64,000 nucleotides of DNA, taken from Limisphaera sp026417315. Lineage in GTDB: Bacteria > Verrucomicrobiota > Verrucomicrobiia > Limisphaerales > Limisphaeraceae. The stretch lies in assembly GCF_049537125.1 (NCBI RefSeq), contig NZ_JBMVQY010000001.1, positions 434,001 through 498,000 of the forward strand. The letters are read 5' to 3'. The position numbers were made by a program, and so were the translations under genes. Each line of letters starts with the position of its first letter. The stretch's first letter is position 1. This document shows, in pieces, positions 18,901 through 28,039 of this stretch. Under the pieces are notes generated by a model. It saw nothing but the letters and a program-made list of their open reading frames with translations. It had not been told where the DNA came from and made no database searches.

Positions 18901-20104
18901 CATGGCCATCAATGCCCTCATCGCCAAGGTCATGTTCGACAAGAATCCGGAGCACGAGTTCTACGTGGAGGAAAGCTTTCCCCTGGAATGGATGTATCCC
19001 TATCTGACGCCGTTCGGGATCATCATGAAGGTCAATCGCCAGCCGCTGCCGGAGCTCACCGAGGAAATCGTGGCGCGGGATCATCACTTCTGGTCGCATT
19101 ACTCCGAACGTCTCATCGGCAACTGGATCACATACGACACCCCGGTTCGGGAAATCGTCGAGTTTGCCGAACGTGTCTATCTGCGCCGCAATTTCAAGGG
19201 CTTCAAGGGTGACCCCAAATTCGTGCGCGACGACCAGGCGCAAAAATCGTTCTCCAAACTCCGCAGTTCCATCGGGGGGGTGTACGCCTGGCGCGTGGCC
19301 GAGGCCAATGCCAAACTGGCCGAACTGCACGCACGGCCCCTGCCCGATCCGGTCGCTCAACAACAGCAGCTGGCCCACTGGACCGCCGTGCGCGACCGGA
19401 TGATCCGCGAGGCCGACTTCGCCTTCCGCCAGGCCTTTGCCTTCTGCCCGTACAGCCCCGAGGCCGTGTTCCGTTACTGCCAGTTACTCATCTCCTTGCA
19501 GCGTTACGAGGATGCCTACCTGATCGCCGAAACCTGCCGCAAACTCGACCCCTACAACGCGCAGGTGGACGATCTGGCGCGCCGGCTTCGAACCGTTCGG
19601 GACGCCACGCCCGCCGCTGCTCTGCCCGCTGCCCCCGACATCGCCGGCTTGGAACGCGCCCTGGCCGCACATCCCACCAATTTCCAGACGGCTCTGGACC
19701 TGGCCGCCACCTACCTGTCCCTGGGCCAGAGCAATCGCGCCTTCGAAATCCTCGACGGGATCGTGAAGCATCCCCAGGCCGATGCCGGCGCCGTGCTGGC
19801 CGTGGCCCAGGCCTACGTCACCCTCGGCAATTACCCGCGCCTGGAAACCACCCTCGAACGCCTCGTCCAGCTCAGCCCCACCCAGCCCGAAGCCTGGTAC
19901 GACCTGGCCGCCATGAAAGCCATCCTCCAGAAAACTGCCGAGGCCATCCCCGCTCTCCGCCGCGCCCTCGAACTCAGCGACGCCCGACTCAAAACGGATC
20001 CCAAGCAACGCAACCTGCGAGATGAACTCCGAAAAGATCCGCGCTTCCAGCACCTCCGCCAGAACCCTGCGTTCCAAAGCCTCTTGGAAACGCCGCCCCC
20101 GTGA
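15980..20104 (+). CDS. DUF2723 membrane protein with C-terminal TPR region
   Basis: At 1374 residues this is the largest protein in the window. The N-terminal ~780 residues contain about a dozen membrane segments and open with the DUF2723 signature ELAVASYYAGIPHPPGYP after LEDCG. That acidic-and-HPPGYP arrangement resembles GT-C fold glycosyltransferases that use lipid-linked sugars. A long soluble region follows, with a charged coiled-coil-like stretch around residues 810-860. The last ~230 residues are tetratricopeptide repeats (for example AAALPAAPDIAGLERALAA and VAQAYVTLGNYPRLETTLER). A protein or lipid glycosyltransferase role at the inner membrane is an inference. I chose ATG 15980; the open frame extends far upstream without homology. 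Confidence 0.85.
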   Translation: MEKTKQTGTKPGGSAPVSTSTAPATADVRPTLPPLFRAVDWATFAVTTVTVLVGYLWTLAPDLTLEDCGELAVASYYAGIPHPPGYPVWTLYTWLWTHLPWSNIAWRVALASAFAGALACGFLALLVSRGSSMLMEGLEELKAMAGRWESAICMVSGFVAGGLLGFNGFMWSQSVIVEVYSLSVLSLVLVLLFLLRWIYAPEQRRYLYWAFFLFGICFTNHQSLLVAAMGIEVAIIAARPALGRDFLLANTLVYLLGLLAYAMGKLPTFASPPGQLNMMFVIFNMVGLASLGGLAWLFVRTQKLGTEWKPVLICGLLFFLGVSFYLYMPIAGMTNPPMQWGYPRTEEGFWHALTRGQYEKANPTNFLNDPLRFLTQLGMLVEGVAEEFSWVFMFIALVPFFFLRRMQPRERAWIIGITAIYLCLGVLLMILLNPPPDRAARELVRVFFTASHVCVALLVGYGLTLIAAYMATHFAQFRRWGLLGGGVAFALAVFSLAQKTDQLFGGDPKKSPLQVFLGGLVQAFEPEQYGLPIYAGLMLAGMTLAFIGGCALYRHRAPLAITLAMFALMPGYSFMNNWFENEQRGHLFGYWFGHDMFSPPFVGPDGRLTYDPELRAQYLQDPEKRKFVYPEMARHAVLYGGTDPGRFCPTYTIFCESFIPPECKPRDPNFDRRDVYIITQNALADGTYLMYIRAHYNKSEQIKYDTPFFQELFRSEEESRLNYRTNLLARLACRLIDRPLSALGDAVEKRRRAGSSYFTPADFLPGFVERLRSRADPLSAFLYTNLTERTRQSLETQPDLKALARDLNSVIERDWRVFRELEKLRAQRAALEDRLLGLTPTPRQQRQREALQQRIETLERTEPLYTPARFAHVQLSPYVQRFLRQNPRLHSRIRLNRLLLEEAYPGLLARSKGGVYPDLEIHIATPEESQQCFNQYIEDAARRLRLNQLRPGENVQLVGSGAEQKVQVSGQVSVMAINALIAKVMFDKNPEHEFYVEESFPLEWMYPYLTPFGIIMKVNRQPLPELTEEIVARDHHFWSHYSERLIGNWITYDTPVREIVEFAERVYLRRNFKGFKGDPKFVRDDQAQKSFSKLRSSIGGVYAWRVAEANAKLAELHARPLPDPVAQQQQLAHWTAVRDRMIREADFAFRQAFAFCPYSPEAVFRYCQLLISLQRYEDAYLIAETCRKLDPYNAQVDDLARRLRTVRDATPAAALPAAPDIAGLERALAAHPTNFQTALDLAATYLSLGQSNRAFEILDGIVKHPQADAGAVLAVAQAYVTLGNYPRLETTLERLVQLSPTQPEAWYDLAAMKAILQKTAEAIPALRRALELSDARLKTDPKQRNLRDELRKDPRFQHLRQNPAFQSLLETPPP

Positions 20105-20654
20105 AGCCCTCGCCCCCCGGGCGGGGCCCCGAAAGCTCGGTTCCCCTGATGGAACGGCCCGACGCACATTGAGCCGGGCCGATTGGCACCGACCGCCCCA
20201 CACGACCCACGGTCCGGGGGAACGGACCGCTGGGGAGAACCCGAGCGAGAGGCGGGCCCGGGACGACCTGCCGGGTTTCGGGGAGATACGAGCCAGCACG
20301 GCGCGGTCCAGAACCTGTCACCGACGCACGCGCCGTTGGCGCTCATGCACCCGTTCCGAAGCCCTCCCCCGACGACGCACGCACTCGCGCGGCGGAACCG
20401 TGGGCGGCAGCGCCTCGGAGCTTGCCGGCGCAACCGTGGTTCTTCCACCGGACCCGCGCCATGCCCGGTGGCCTTCCGGTCCTCCGCCGGGGCACCCTCC
20501 CCCTCGCCCGGAAAAACCCGCAGGGCTCCGGGCCTCCTCGGCCGAAGATCGTTGATTCGACGCGCCGTGGCGCCCGCGTGACCAGCGACGCGGGCTGCGC
20601 CGCACGTACCCAAGATTGCCGCACCAACGCGCGCTTTGCTACAGTGCGCGGGCC
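20105..20654. other. Intergenic region upstream of valS
   Basis: About 550 bp with no supported gene. Apart from the promoter-like pair just before valS, I see no riboswitch, T-box or terminator. Open frames on both strands look like GC-rich chance frames. Confidence 0.45.
20616..20645 (+). promoter_or_regulatory. Candidate promoter of valS
   Basis: TTGCCG (20616-20621) and TACAGT (20640-20645) are separated by 18 bp. The start of transcription would fall only a few bases before the valS ATG at 20655, implying a leaderless or nearly leaderless transcript. The arrangement resembles the speA promoter. Confidence 0.35.
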
Positions 20655-23435
20655 ATGAGTGAGATTCCAAAAGCCTACGAACCCGGGCTGGTCGAACAAA
20701 AATGGTACGACACCTGGGAGCGCAGCGGCTTTTTCACCGCCGACCCTGCCTCGCCCAAGCCGGCGTACTCCATCGTCATTCCGCCCCCGAACGTCACCGG
20801 GGTGCTGCACATGGGCCACGTGCTCAACAACACCATTCAGGACATCCTGGCCCGCAAAGCCCGCATGGAGGGCTACGAAGTGCTCTGGCTGCCGGGCACG
20901 GATCACGCCGGCATCGCCACCCAAGCCGTGGTGGAGAAAGCGCTGCGCAAACAGGGCCTGATGAAGCATCGCAACGATCTGGGCCGCGAAAGGTTCCTCG
21001 AACACGTGTGGGCCTGGAAGGAAAAGCACGGCGACATCATCATCCAGCAACTCAAACGACTGGGCTGCTCCTGCGATTGGACCCGGCTCCGGTTCACGAT
21101 GGATCCGGAGTATTCCCGCTGTGTGCAGAAGGTCTTCGTGGCGCTGTTCCGGGACGGGCTCATCTACCGGGGGCTGCGCATGGTGAACTGGGACCCGGCC
21201 GCGCAAACCGCCTTGTCCGACGAGGAAGTGGAGTGGGTCGAGGAAAAAAGTCACCTCTGGCACCTGAAGTACCCGCTTCTGGACGCAGACGGCCGGCCCT
21301 CGTCCGGGGAGTATGTCGTGGTGGCCACCACCCGCCCGGAAACCATGCTCGGGGATGAGGCAGTGGCCGTTCACCCGGGCGATCCACGTTACCAGAACCT
21401 CATCGGTCGCCGGGTCCTTCTGCCGCTGCGCAACAAGCCCATTCCGGTCATCGCAGACGAGGCGGTGGACCCCGAATTCGGCACCGGCTGCGTCAAGGTC
21501 ACCCCCGCGCATGACCCTGCCGACTACGAAATGGCCGTCCGACATCACCTGCCGTTGACCGTCGTCATCGGGCCCGATGGACGCATGACGGCCGAGGCGG
21601 GCGATGGTTTCGCCGGCCTGGATCGCATGGAGGCGCGCAAGGCCGTGGTCGCGCATCTCGAAAAGCTCGGACTGCTGGCCCGGGTCGAGGATTACACCCA
21701 CCGCGTGGGTTACAGCCAGCGCAGCCATGTCCCCATCGAACCGCGCCTCAGTGAACAATGGTTTCTGCGCTATCCGGAGGTCGAACGTGCGCTGCGCGCC
21801 GTGGAACAGGGAGAGATCCGGTTCCATCCGGACCGCTGGGTCAAGACCTACGCCCACTGGATGACTCACCTGAAGGACTGGTGCATCAGCCGGCAGCTCT
21901 GGTGGGGTCATCGAATCCCCGTCTGGACCCGCAGCTTTCCCGATGTCGCCAGTCTCGAAGCCGCCGAGCGCGAGCTCGCCACCTGGGGACCCGCCGTGGC
22001 CATCCGACGCGACCAACTGACCCTGTACGCGGCCACCGCCGAGGAATCCCTCCAACACCAGCTCACCCAACAGGGCTGGACGCAGGATCCGGACGTGCTC
22101 GATACCTGGTTCAGTTCCTGGCTGTGGCCGTTCGCCACCATGGGCTGGACCGGCGACCCCGCCCGCGACCGCCAAAACCCCACGCTCCAGCGCTTCTATC
22201 CCACCACCGACCTGGTCACGGGACCCGACATCATTTTCTTCTGGGTGGCCCGCATGATCATGGCCGGATTGCGCTTCATGGACGCGGTGCCCTTCCGCAA
22301 CGTCTATTTCACCGGCATCATCCGGGACAAACTGGGCCGCAAGATGAGCAAGAGCCTGGGCAACTCGCCCGACCCGCTCGACCTGATTGGCCGGTACGGG
22401 GCCGACGCACTCCGGTTCGGCACCATGCGCAGCGCACCTCTGGGACAGGACGTTCTGTTCGATGAGAAGGACGTCGAGCTCGGTCGCAACTTCTGCAACA
22501 AACTCTGGAACGCGTGCCGATTCCGCCAGCTTCAGGGCCCGCCCACGGACGCTTCCCTCGAGCCCCGCGGCCTCACCGTGGACGATCGCTGGATCCTCCT
22601 CAAACTCGACACCGCCATCCGCGAAATCCATGCCGCCTTCGCCGAGTACCGGTTCAGCGAGGTCACCCAAACCCTCTACCGCTTTTTCTGGAGCGAGTAC
22701 TGCGACTGGTACGTGGAAGCCTCCAAGGCGGTGTTGTACGGAAGCTCCCCCGAGCGCAAACAGCAGACCCTGGCCGTGCTGGACTTCGTCCTCCATCACA
22801 CGCTGCGACTGTTCCATCCCTTTCTCCCCCACATTACCGAGGAACTCTGGCACGGACTGGGCTTCGCGCGGAAGCACCCCGAAGACCGCGGCGGCCGCAC
22901 CATCCTCTTCGCCCCCTGGCCCCAGCCCTTCAGCGAGGAATTCCGCCTCCGCCACGGACTCGACGAGGCTGTCGCCGCCTTCGTCGATGCCCGCTACGCG
23001 CTGGTAACCGAGGGCCGCAACCTCCGCCGGTTGGCCAACATCCCCGCCAATCGCAAGGTCCGCTTCATTCTCAAACCGACGCGCGAACTCGACGACCACG
23101 ACCGCGCCGTGCTGCAATTGTTGTTGCAGGCGGAGTCCCTGGAACTCGATCCCCGGGCGCAACCCCGGCGGGGCACCCCCACCTGCCGCACCGCCCTCGG
23201 GGATCTGTTCCTGCCCTTGGAGGGCGTGGTGGACGTCGCCGCCGAAACCGCCCGTCTCACACGTGAACTGGAGAAAATCCAGGCGGAAATCGCCCGGATC
23301 GAGCAGCGTTTGGGAGACCCGCACTTCACCGCCAAGGCGCCGTCCCACGTCCTGGACGAACATCGGCGGCGACTGGCCGAGTGGCGCGATCGGGCCGATC
23401 ACGCCCGCGCCGCACTCGCGCTCTTGCAATCCTAG
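20655..23435 (+). CDS. valS: Valyl-tRNA synthetase
   Basis: ValRS charges tRNA(Val) with valine in the cytosol. The 926-residue protein has the class I signature PPPNVTGVLHMGHVLNNTI (HIGH motif as HMGH) near residue 50. An editing (CP1) domain follows with TTRPETMLGDEAVAVHPGD. The KMSKS loop is GRKMSKSLGNSPDPLDLI. The C-terminus has the anticodon-binding domain and the long helical arm typical of bacterial ValRS (ETARLTRELEKIQAEIARI). Length is normal for the family. It is followed by an unrelated convergent gene, so it is probably monocistronic. Confidence 0.97.
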   Translation: MSEIPKAYEPGLVEQKWYDTWERSGFFTADPASPKPAYSIVIPPPNVTGVLHMGHVLNNTIQDILARKARMEGYEVLWLPGTDHAGIATQAVVEKALRKQGLMKHRNDLGRERFLEHVWAWKEKHGDIIIQQLKRLGCSCDWTRLRFTMDPEYSRCVQKVFVALFRDGLIYRGLRMVNWDPAAQTALSDEEVEWVEEKSHLWHLKYPLLDADGRPSSGEYVVVATTRPETMLGDEAVAVHPGDPRYQNLIGRRVLLPLRNKPIPVIADEAVDPEFGTGCVKVTPAHDPADYEMAVRHHLPLTVVIGPDGRMTAEAGDGFAGLDRMEARKAVVAHLEKLGLLARVEDYTHRVGYSQRSHVPIEPRLSEQWFLRYPEVERALRAVEQGEIRFHPDRWVKTYAHWMTHLKDWCISRQLWWGHRIPVWTRSFPDVASLEAAERELATWGPAVAIRRDQLTLYAATAEESLQHQLTQQGWTQDPDVLDTWFSSWLWPFATMGWTGDPARDRQNPTLQRFYPTTDLVTGPDIIFFWVARMIMAGLRFMDAVPFRNVYFTGIIRDKLGRKMSKSLGNSPDPLDLIGRYGADALRFGTMRSAPLGQDVLFDEKDVELGRNFCNKLWNACRFRQLQGPPTDASLEPRGLTVDDRWILLKLDTAIREIHAAFAEYRFSEVTQTLYRFFWSEYCDWYVEASKAVLYGSSPERKQQTLAVLDFVLHHTLRLFHPFLPHITEELWHGLGFARKHPEDRGGRTILFAPWPQPFSEEFRLRHGLDEAVAAFVDARYALVTEGRNLRRLANIPANRKVRFILKPTRELDDHDRAVLQLLLQAESLELDPRAQPRRGTPTCRTALGDLFLPLEGVVDVAAETARLTRELEKIQAEIARIEQRLGDPHFTAKAPSHVLDEHRRRLAEWRDRADHARAALALLQS

Positions 23436-23609
23436 ACCCGGCCGATCCTGTCGCCCCGGCGCAGCGATCCGCACCGGCTCCCGACCTCGAGGGACATGGC
23501 GCACAGACGCTGCTGCCGGGTTCGCCCCTCCAATCCTGCGCCGGCAGCAGAGCGCGCCCCGGCCACCCTCAGGGAACCCCGCAACGGCCGTTTCGGGCCT
23601 TCCGGGAAC

Positions 23610-24029
23610 TCATTCCCCGATGCAATGGGCCAACACGCTTCGCCGGTGCGGCTCGTGTCGGTGTTCCCACAGGTAAATCCCCTGCCACGTCCCCAGGGCC
23701 AGAGCCCCGTCCCGCACCGGGATGCTGAGGTTCACGGCCGTCAGAGCACTCCGCACATGCGCCGGCATGTCGTCAGGCCCCTCCACCGTGTGCCGAAACA
23801 GGGGATCTCCATCGGGCACCAGCCGCGCAAAGAATCTCTCCAGATCCCGGCGCACCTCGGGATCGGCGTTCTCTTGGATCAACAACGACGCGGAAGTGTG
23901 CTGGATGTGCAGAGTCAACAGGCCCTGCCGAACTCCGATGTCCCCGACCCAGGCGGCCACGTCGCGCGTCAGCTCATAGAACCCGCGTCCGCGGGTGGCC
24001 ACGATGAATTCGTGCATCCATTGGCGCAT
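23610..24029 (-). CDS. YjbQ/UPF0047 family protein
   Basis: The 139-residue product matches the compact YjbQ (UPF0047) family throughout. Key motifs are TLHIQHTSASLLIQENADP, HTVEGPDDMPAHVRSAL and the C-terminal LGTWQGIYLWEHRHEPHRR. Members form trimers; the E. coli protein has weak thiamine phosphate synthase activity, but the physiological role is unsettled. I chose the ATG at 24029 (MRQWMHEFIV); another ATG lies four codons downstream. The gene is divergent from the KdsD-type isomerase with 114 bp between their starts. Confidence 0.93.
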   Translation of the reverse strand: MRQWMHEFIVATRGRGFYELTRDVAAWVGDIGVRQGLLTLHIQHTSASLLIQENADPEVRRDLERFFARLVPDGDPLFRHTVEGPDDMPAHVRSALTAVNLSIPVRDGALALGTWQGIYLWEHRHEPHRRSVLAHCIGE

Positions 24030-24143
24030 GCGTCCTCGAAAGGTTCCGTGCCCGACCGCCCTGGGGCCGCCGAGCGCCCGCCTGCACGGCGTCGGCCCAC
24101 CCCAACGTTGCCCGGCCGAACCGGGTCTGGCAAGCTGCGCGCC

Positions 24144-25115
24144 GTGGGTCATCTTGCTCACGCTCGGAAAGTCTTTGACGTCGAGATTGCCGGCCTGCGA
24201 GCCGTCCGGCGTCGGTTGGACGAAGCCTTCGACCGCGCCGTGGAGCTCATCGTGGAAACGCTCCGGCGCCGCGGCAAAATCATCGTGGTCGGCATCGGCA
24301 AGTCCGGCAACATCGGCCATAAGATCGCCGCCACCCTCACCAGTACGGGGGCGCCCAGCGTGGTCCTCAACAGCGTGGACGCGCTGCACGGCGATCTGGG
24401 CATCGTCACGGACGGGGACGTGGTGCTGGCCCTGAGCTATTCCGGAGAGTCCGACGAGCTGATCAACCTGCTGCCGGCGCTGCGCCGGTTTTCCATCCGG
24501 CTCATCAGCTTCACCGGCAGCGCACGGTCCACATTGGCCCGATACAGCGACGTGGTCCTGAACGTGCACGTGCCGCGCGAGGCCTGTCCCTTCAACCTCG
24601 CTCCCACCACCAGCACCACCGCCATGCTGGTCCTGGGCGATGCGCTCGCCATGGCCGTGCTCCATGCCCGCGGGTTCAAAAAGAGCGACTACGCCCGACT
24701 TCACCCCGCCGGGGCCATCGGCCGGGCCATGCTGCTGCGCGTCGCCGACATCATGCGGACCGGCAACCGCCACGCCGTCGCCCCCGAGACCCTCTCCGTG
24801 CGCGACGGGCTCCTGCTCATGACCCGCGCCAAATCCGGCTGCCTCAGCATCGTCAACCAGCGCGGCAAACTGGTCGGTGTGTTCACCGACGGCGACTTTC
24901 GACGACGCATCCCCGAAGACGATCATCTCCTCACCCGGCCCCTGCGCGAGGTCATGACCCGCAACCCCGTCTGCATCCGCATGGACGCCCTGGCCGCAGA
25001 AGCCCTGAAGGTGTTCAACGAACGCAACATCGACGATCTGATCGTCGTGAATGCCAAACGCGAACCGGTCGGCCTGGTCGATTCCCAGGACCTGCCCAGG
25101 CTCAAGCTCATGTAG
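24144..25115 (+). CDS. kdsD: KpsF/GutQ-type D-arabinose 5-phosphate isomerase
   Basis: The 323-residue protein has an N-terminal SIS domain (GIGKSGNIGHKIAATL; ALSYSGESDELINLLP) and two C-terminal CBS domains. This is the full layout of arabinose-5-phosphate isomerase KdsD/KpsF/GutQ. The enzyme makes D-arabinose 5-phosphate, precursor of Kdo for lipopolysaccharide, which fits a Gram-negative envelope. The start is not certain: I chose GTG 24144, giving an N-terminus like the family (HARKVFDVEIAGLRAV); no ribosome site is strong. The kdsA, kdsB and kdsC genes are not in the window, so kdsD is preferred by domain layout rather than by context. Confidence 0.88.
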   Translation: MGHLAHARKVFDVEIAGLRAVRRRLDEAFDRAVELIVETLRRRGKIIVVGIGKSGNIGHKIAATLTSTGAPSVVLNSVDALHGDLGIVTDGDVVLALSYSGESDELINLLPALRRFSIRLISFTGSARSTLARYSDVVLNVHVPREACPFNLAPTTSTTAMLVLGDALAMAVLHARGFKKSDYARLHPAGAIGRAMLLRVADIMRTGNRHAVAPETLSVRDGLLLMTRAKSGCLSIVNQRGKLVGVFTDGDFRRRIPEDDHLLTRPLREVMTRNPVCIRMDALAAEALKVFNERNIDDLIVVNAKREPVGLVDSQDLPRLKLM

Positions 25116-25149
25116 CCCGCCACGGGCCCGAGACGAATCGCTCGCCCTC

Positions 25150-25971
25150 ATGAACGCGCACGTCTGCTCCCGGCTCCGTCCAACTCCATCCCGGTGGCTT
25201 CTGTGCCTGGCTTTGGCTTGGCTGCCCGCTTTCGCGGCCCCTGCTTCGACAACTTCCATGTTTCAAGAGAATCTCTTCGAAACCCGCATCACACGCGACA
25301 TTCGGTACCGTTACCTGCTCAGCCTTCCCCGCGACGCCTCGGCCGGGACCGAAACCGCGTCGCCTGCGCGGCGCTGGCCCCTGGTACTCTTTCTCCACGG
25401 CGCCGGCGAACGGGGTCAGGATCTGCGCCGGGTAACCGTTCACGGTCCTCCGGCCCTGGTCCAGCGCGGGACCAACTTCCCCTTCATTCTGGTGGCGCCC
25501 CAGTGTCCCGAGGACCAACGGTGGGACGCGCCCGGCCTGATGGCGTTGCTGGAGCACCTCGTGCATCGGCTGCCCGTGGACCCCACCCGCGTGTACGTCA
25601 CCGGCCTGAGCATGGGCGGCTATGGCACCTGGAAACTGGGCCTCACCTACCCGGATCGCTTTGCGGCCATTGTCCCCATCTGCGGCGGCGGAGAGTGGAT
25701 CGATGTCCGCCTGGCGGCTCGCAGCCGGGTCGAAGCACTCCGCAGCCTTGCCGTGTGGGCCTTCCACGGTGCCAGGGACCCCGTGGTCCCCTTGAGCGAA
25801 TCCGAGCGCATGGTCCAAGCTCTGAAGGACGCCGGTGCCCGCGAGGTTCGGCTCACCGTCTATCCCGAGGCCGAACACGACTCTTGGACCGTCACTTACG
25901 AGAACCCCGAAGTCTATCGCTGGATGTTGGAGCACCGCCGACCCGATGCCGACTGGCCGGGGACTCCTTAA
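25150..25971 (+). CDS. Secreted alpha/beta hydrolase (PHB-depolymerase/phospholipase-like)
   Basis: The 273-residue product carries an N-terminal signal peptide ending near FAAPAS. The alpha/beta hydrolase catalytic triad is visible: nucleophile Ser154 in TGLSMGGYGT, Asp210 in FHGARDPVVP and His243 in PEAEHDSW. The oxyanion-side motif is LVLFLHGAGERGQD. It resembles the 'prolyl oligopeptidase-like/phospholipase' esterases common in Verrucomicrobiota and Bacteroidota, often linked to carbohydrate ester removal. The substrate is unknown. It follows kdsD by 34 bp and is followed by a likely terminator. Confidence 0.85.
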   Translation: MNAHVCSRLRPTPSRWLLCLALAWLPAFAAPASTTSMFQENLFETRITRDIRYRYLLSLPRDASAGTETASPARRWPLVLFLHGAGERGQDLRRVTVHGPPALVQRGTNFPFILVAPQCPEDQRWDAPGLMALLEHLVHRLPVDPTRVYVTGLSMGGYGTWKLGLTYPDRFAAIVPICGGGEWIDVRLAARSRVEALRSLAVWAFHGARDPVVPLSESERMVQALKDAGAREVRLTVYPEAEHDSWTVTYENPEVYRWMLEHRRPDADWPGTP

Positions 25972-26019
25972 CAAGGCCCTTCACAAGGCAGCGAGGCACG
26001 TTTTCTTCGGGAAAGGCGG

Positions 26020-26070
26020 CTTTTCGAATCCGGGACCGGCACCGGAGGGTTCCGAAAAGCGCGGTTTTTT
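26020..26070 (+). terminator. Probable Rho-independent terminator
   Basis: CTTTTCG (26020-26026) pairs with CGAAAAG, and TCCGG pairs with CCGGA, with a small internal loop. The stem is followed within a few bases by a run of six T at 26065-26070. It would end plus-strand transcription from the kdsD-hydrolase pair before the convergent thioredoxin gene. Confidence 0.5.
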
Positions 26071-26161
26071 CAACACCCTGCCCACGATTCCCGAGCTTCC
26101 CCGGCCGCCGGCGAGCTTCCCGCCCCGGCTGCGCAACTCTCGCCGCCTCTTCCGGGTCACC

Positions 26162-27280
26162 TTACCACGGCTTGCGTTCGTTCATGGACCGAACGATCAG
26201 CCGCCGCAACGCCAGAAAATCCACGCTGCCCGTCTCCCGCCAGATCACCTGTCCCTCGGGATTGATCAGCACGGTATACGGCACCACCCCCTGCCAGGTC
26301 GGATCGAACGCGTCGATGAGCACCTCGCGATTCTCGCTGGCGAAAATCAGATTGCGACACGAAGCCTGCTGACGCTGCAAAAAGTCCAACACCCGCGGTC
26401 GTTCTTCCGGCCGGTTGAGCGACACCGTGACCAGCTCGAAGTCCCGGTGGCGGTACATCCGCCAGGTGGTGATGAAATCTCCGAATTCCGCCACGCACGG
26501 GGCACACCACGTTGCCCAAAACGACACCAACCGGAACTTGCCCGTCCCCTCGTTCCTCCGAAGCGCGCGCAAACCCGCCTCGTCCACCGGCTCCAGACTC
26601 ACCGGCTCCCGGGCCAGTTTCTCCAGGAAAGCCCGGTTCTGCGGGATCTTGTCCGGCCACTTCACCGAACAACCCACCACCTTGGTTTGCTTGACCGGTG
26701 GGTCCTGCCCCGCCAGCAGCGCGTCCAGCGCCTCCCGCAGATAATGACGTTTCACGTTCTGGACCCGTTCCGAATCGTCCACCGCGCCCACGTACCGGAG
26801 CCGTCGCTGCTCATCGAACACGAAAACATGCGGCGTGGCCACCGGGCCGTACGCACGCGCCGTCTCCTCCGCATCCCCGGCATAGAGATAGGGAAAGTTG
26901 AACTGGCGCTCCCGGGCCCGGAGCTTCATTTCCTCGAAGGAATCGCCCATGTCCGACCAACCCAGCTCGTCCAATCGAACCGCGTCGGGCGCATTGGGAC
27001 TGATCGCCACCAGCGCAACGCCCTTCGGTCGGTAATCCTCGACGATTTGCTTCAATCGCGGCTCGTAATACTGGGCCGTGGGACAGTGGTTGCAGGTGAA
27101 CACCACCACCAGGATCCGCGCGTGTGCAAAGTCCTTCAGCGCCCAGCGTCGACCGTCCACGCCGGGCAAATCGAAATCCGGCGCTGTCGCCCCCAGCGGC
27201 AACGTTGAAGGAGGATTCTCCGCCGCCCACGCCATCCAGCCGAGACACCACGCCAGTCCCACTGCACAGATCCGTTTCAT
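26162..27280 (-). CDS. Exported protein with two thioredoxin-fold domains
   Basis: The 372-residue product has a signal peptide (CLGWMAWAAE). Two redox domains follow. The first (residues ~30-200) is an AhpC/TSA-like redoxin with the motif FTCNHCPTAQ (Cys63, Cys66). The second (from about residue 240) is a TlpA-like thioredoxin with SFWATWCAPCVAEF. Such two-domain exported thioredoxins probably handle disulfide exchange or peroxide reduction in the periplasm, or supply reducing power to cytochrome or metallocentre maturation; the partner is unknown. The gene is convergent with the hydrolase upstream in the map and is the last chromosomal gene before the Rhs island. Confidence 0.87.
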   Translation of the reverse strand: MKRICAVGLAWCLGWMAWAAENPPSTLPLGATAPDFDLPGVDGRRWALKDFAHARILVVVFTCNHCPTAQYYEPRLKQIVEDYRPKGVALVAISPNAPDAVRLDELGWSDMGDSFEEMKLRARERQFNFPYLYAGDAEETARAYGPVATPHVFVFDEQRRLRYVGAVDDSERVQNVKRHYLREALDALLAGQDPPVKQTKVVGCSVKWPDKIPQNRAFLEKLAREPVSLEPVDEAGLRALRRNEGTGKFRLVSFWATWCAPCVAEFGDFITTWRMYRHRDFELVTVSLNRPEERPRVLDFLQRQQASCRNLIFASENREVLIDAFDPTWQGVVPYTVLINPEGQVIWRETGSVDFLALRRLIVRSMNERKPW

Positions 27281-28039
27281 GCCCCGACCTTACGGTGTCG
27301 CCGACGCCCCGCGCAAGTCTCCCACCCCGCCAGTCCATGAAACCAGCTGCCTGCCGCGCTGCTCCCGGCTCGAACCGCGCCGCCCGTCGACTGCAGAATC
27401 CACCTTCTCTCTCCACCCGCCACGACATTGGGCGGTTTGATGCTGGACCGCCACCGACGCCCCGAGATCAGCCCGGTCCCGGCCTCGAGCGTGCCGCCGC
27501 CCGCCCAGTCTCACCTCCCTCTGCCCCCACGCCTCTTCAGGCCCGGATCGCCGATGCACGTCCGCTGCCTCCCGTTTTCCGCCGCGTTCCCTGCCGAGCC
27601 GTCGATGACCGACATTCCGCAGAAGACACCGATTGTGGTTTTCCAATGCTGTACGCGACAACGCCCACACCGTTCGGCAGCGGCCCGCCGCATTCTCGCC
27701 GCCGACCGACTCAGGGATCTGCGCTACAAAGTCCGACCGCACATCCGACTGCACAAACGGTAAACCACGCTCGGGAAACTGACCTCAACAGTCCCTACGC
27801 GGGCATGCCGGGTCGGACGTTTGCTTCGTCCCGTTCGATCAACAGTGGCCTGAGCCTTCCAAGGGGTGCTGTGCCCTCGCCGGCCGATGCGCCGCAAATG
27901 CGAATTGGAGCTTGCGTCGCCACAGCCGTTCAAGGCCCGCCGCAACGTGGCCTGGGGCTCGGGTGTAGCCTACCAGTCCCACAGAGCCATCCCACACCAC
28001 ACCATTCTGCACTTCGCGGAAAGCCATTCGGACTTCTCG
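27281..28039. other. Intergenic region at the left edge of the Rhs island, with a small Rhs remnant
   Basis: About 760 bp with no supported gene. On the minus strand, roughly 27709-27757 encodes a short piece (VQSDVRSDFVAQIPES) nearly identical to a segment of the Rhs core at 31047-31115. Similarity stops abruptly afterwards. The rest shows nothing recognisable. It looks like debris of an older Rhs copy at the end of the cassette array. Confidence 0.6.

Noticed and set aside
16445..19378. A 977-codon minus-strand open frame opposite the DUF2723-TPR gene
   Set aside because: Composition typical of an antisense shadow, with no recognisable motif; the plus strand encodes a coherent family.
20343..23504. 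A 1053-codon minus-strand open frame opposite valS
   Set aside because: It mirrors valS completely and shows no domain.
23496..24143. Long in-frame extension upstream of the KdsD-type gene
   Set aside because: The extra ~216 codons overlap the antisense YjbQ gene and have no homology; the family starts near GTG 24144.
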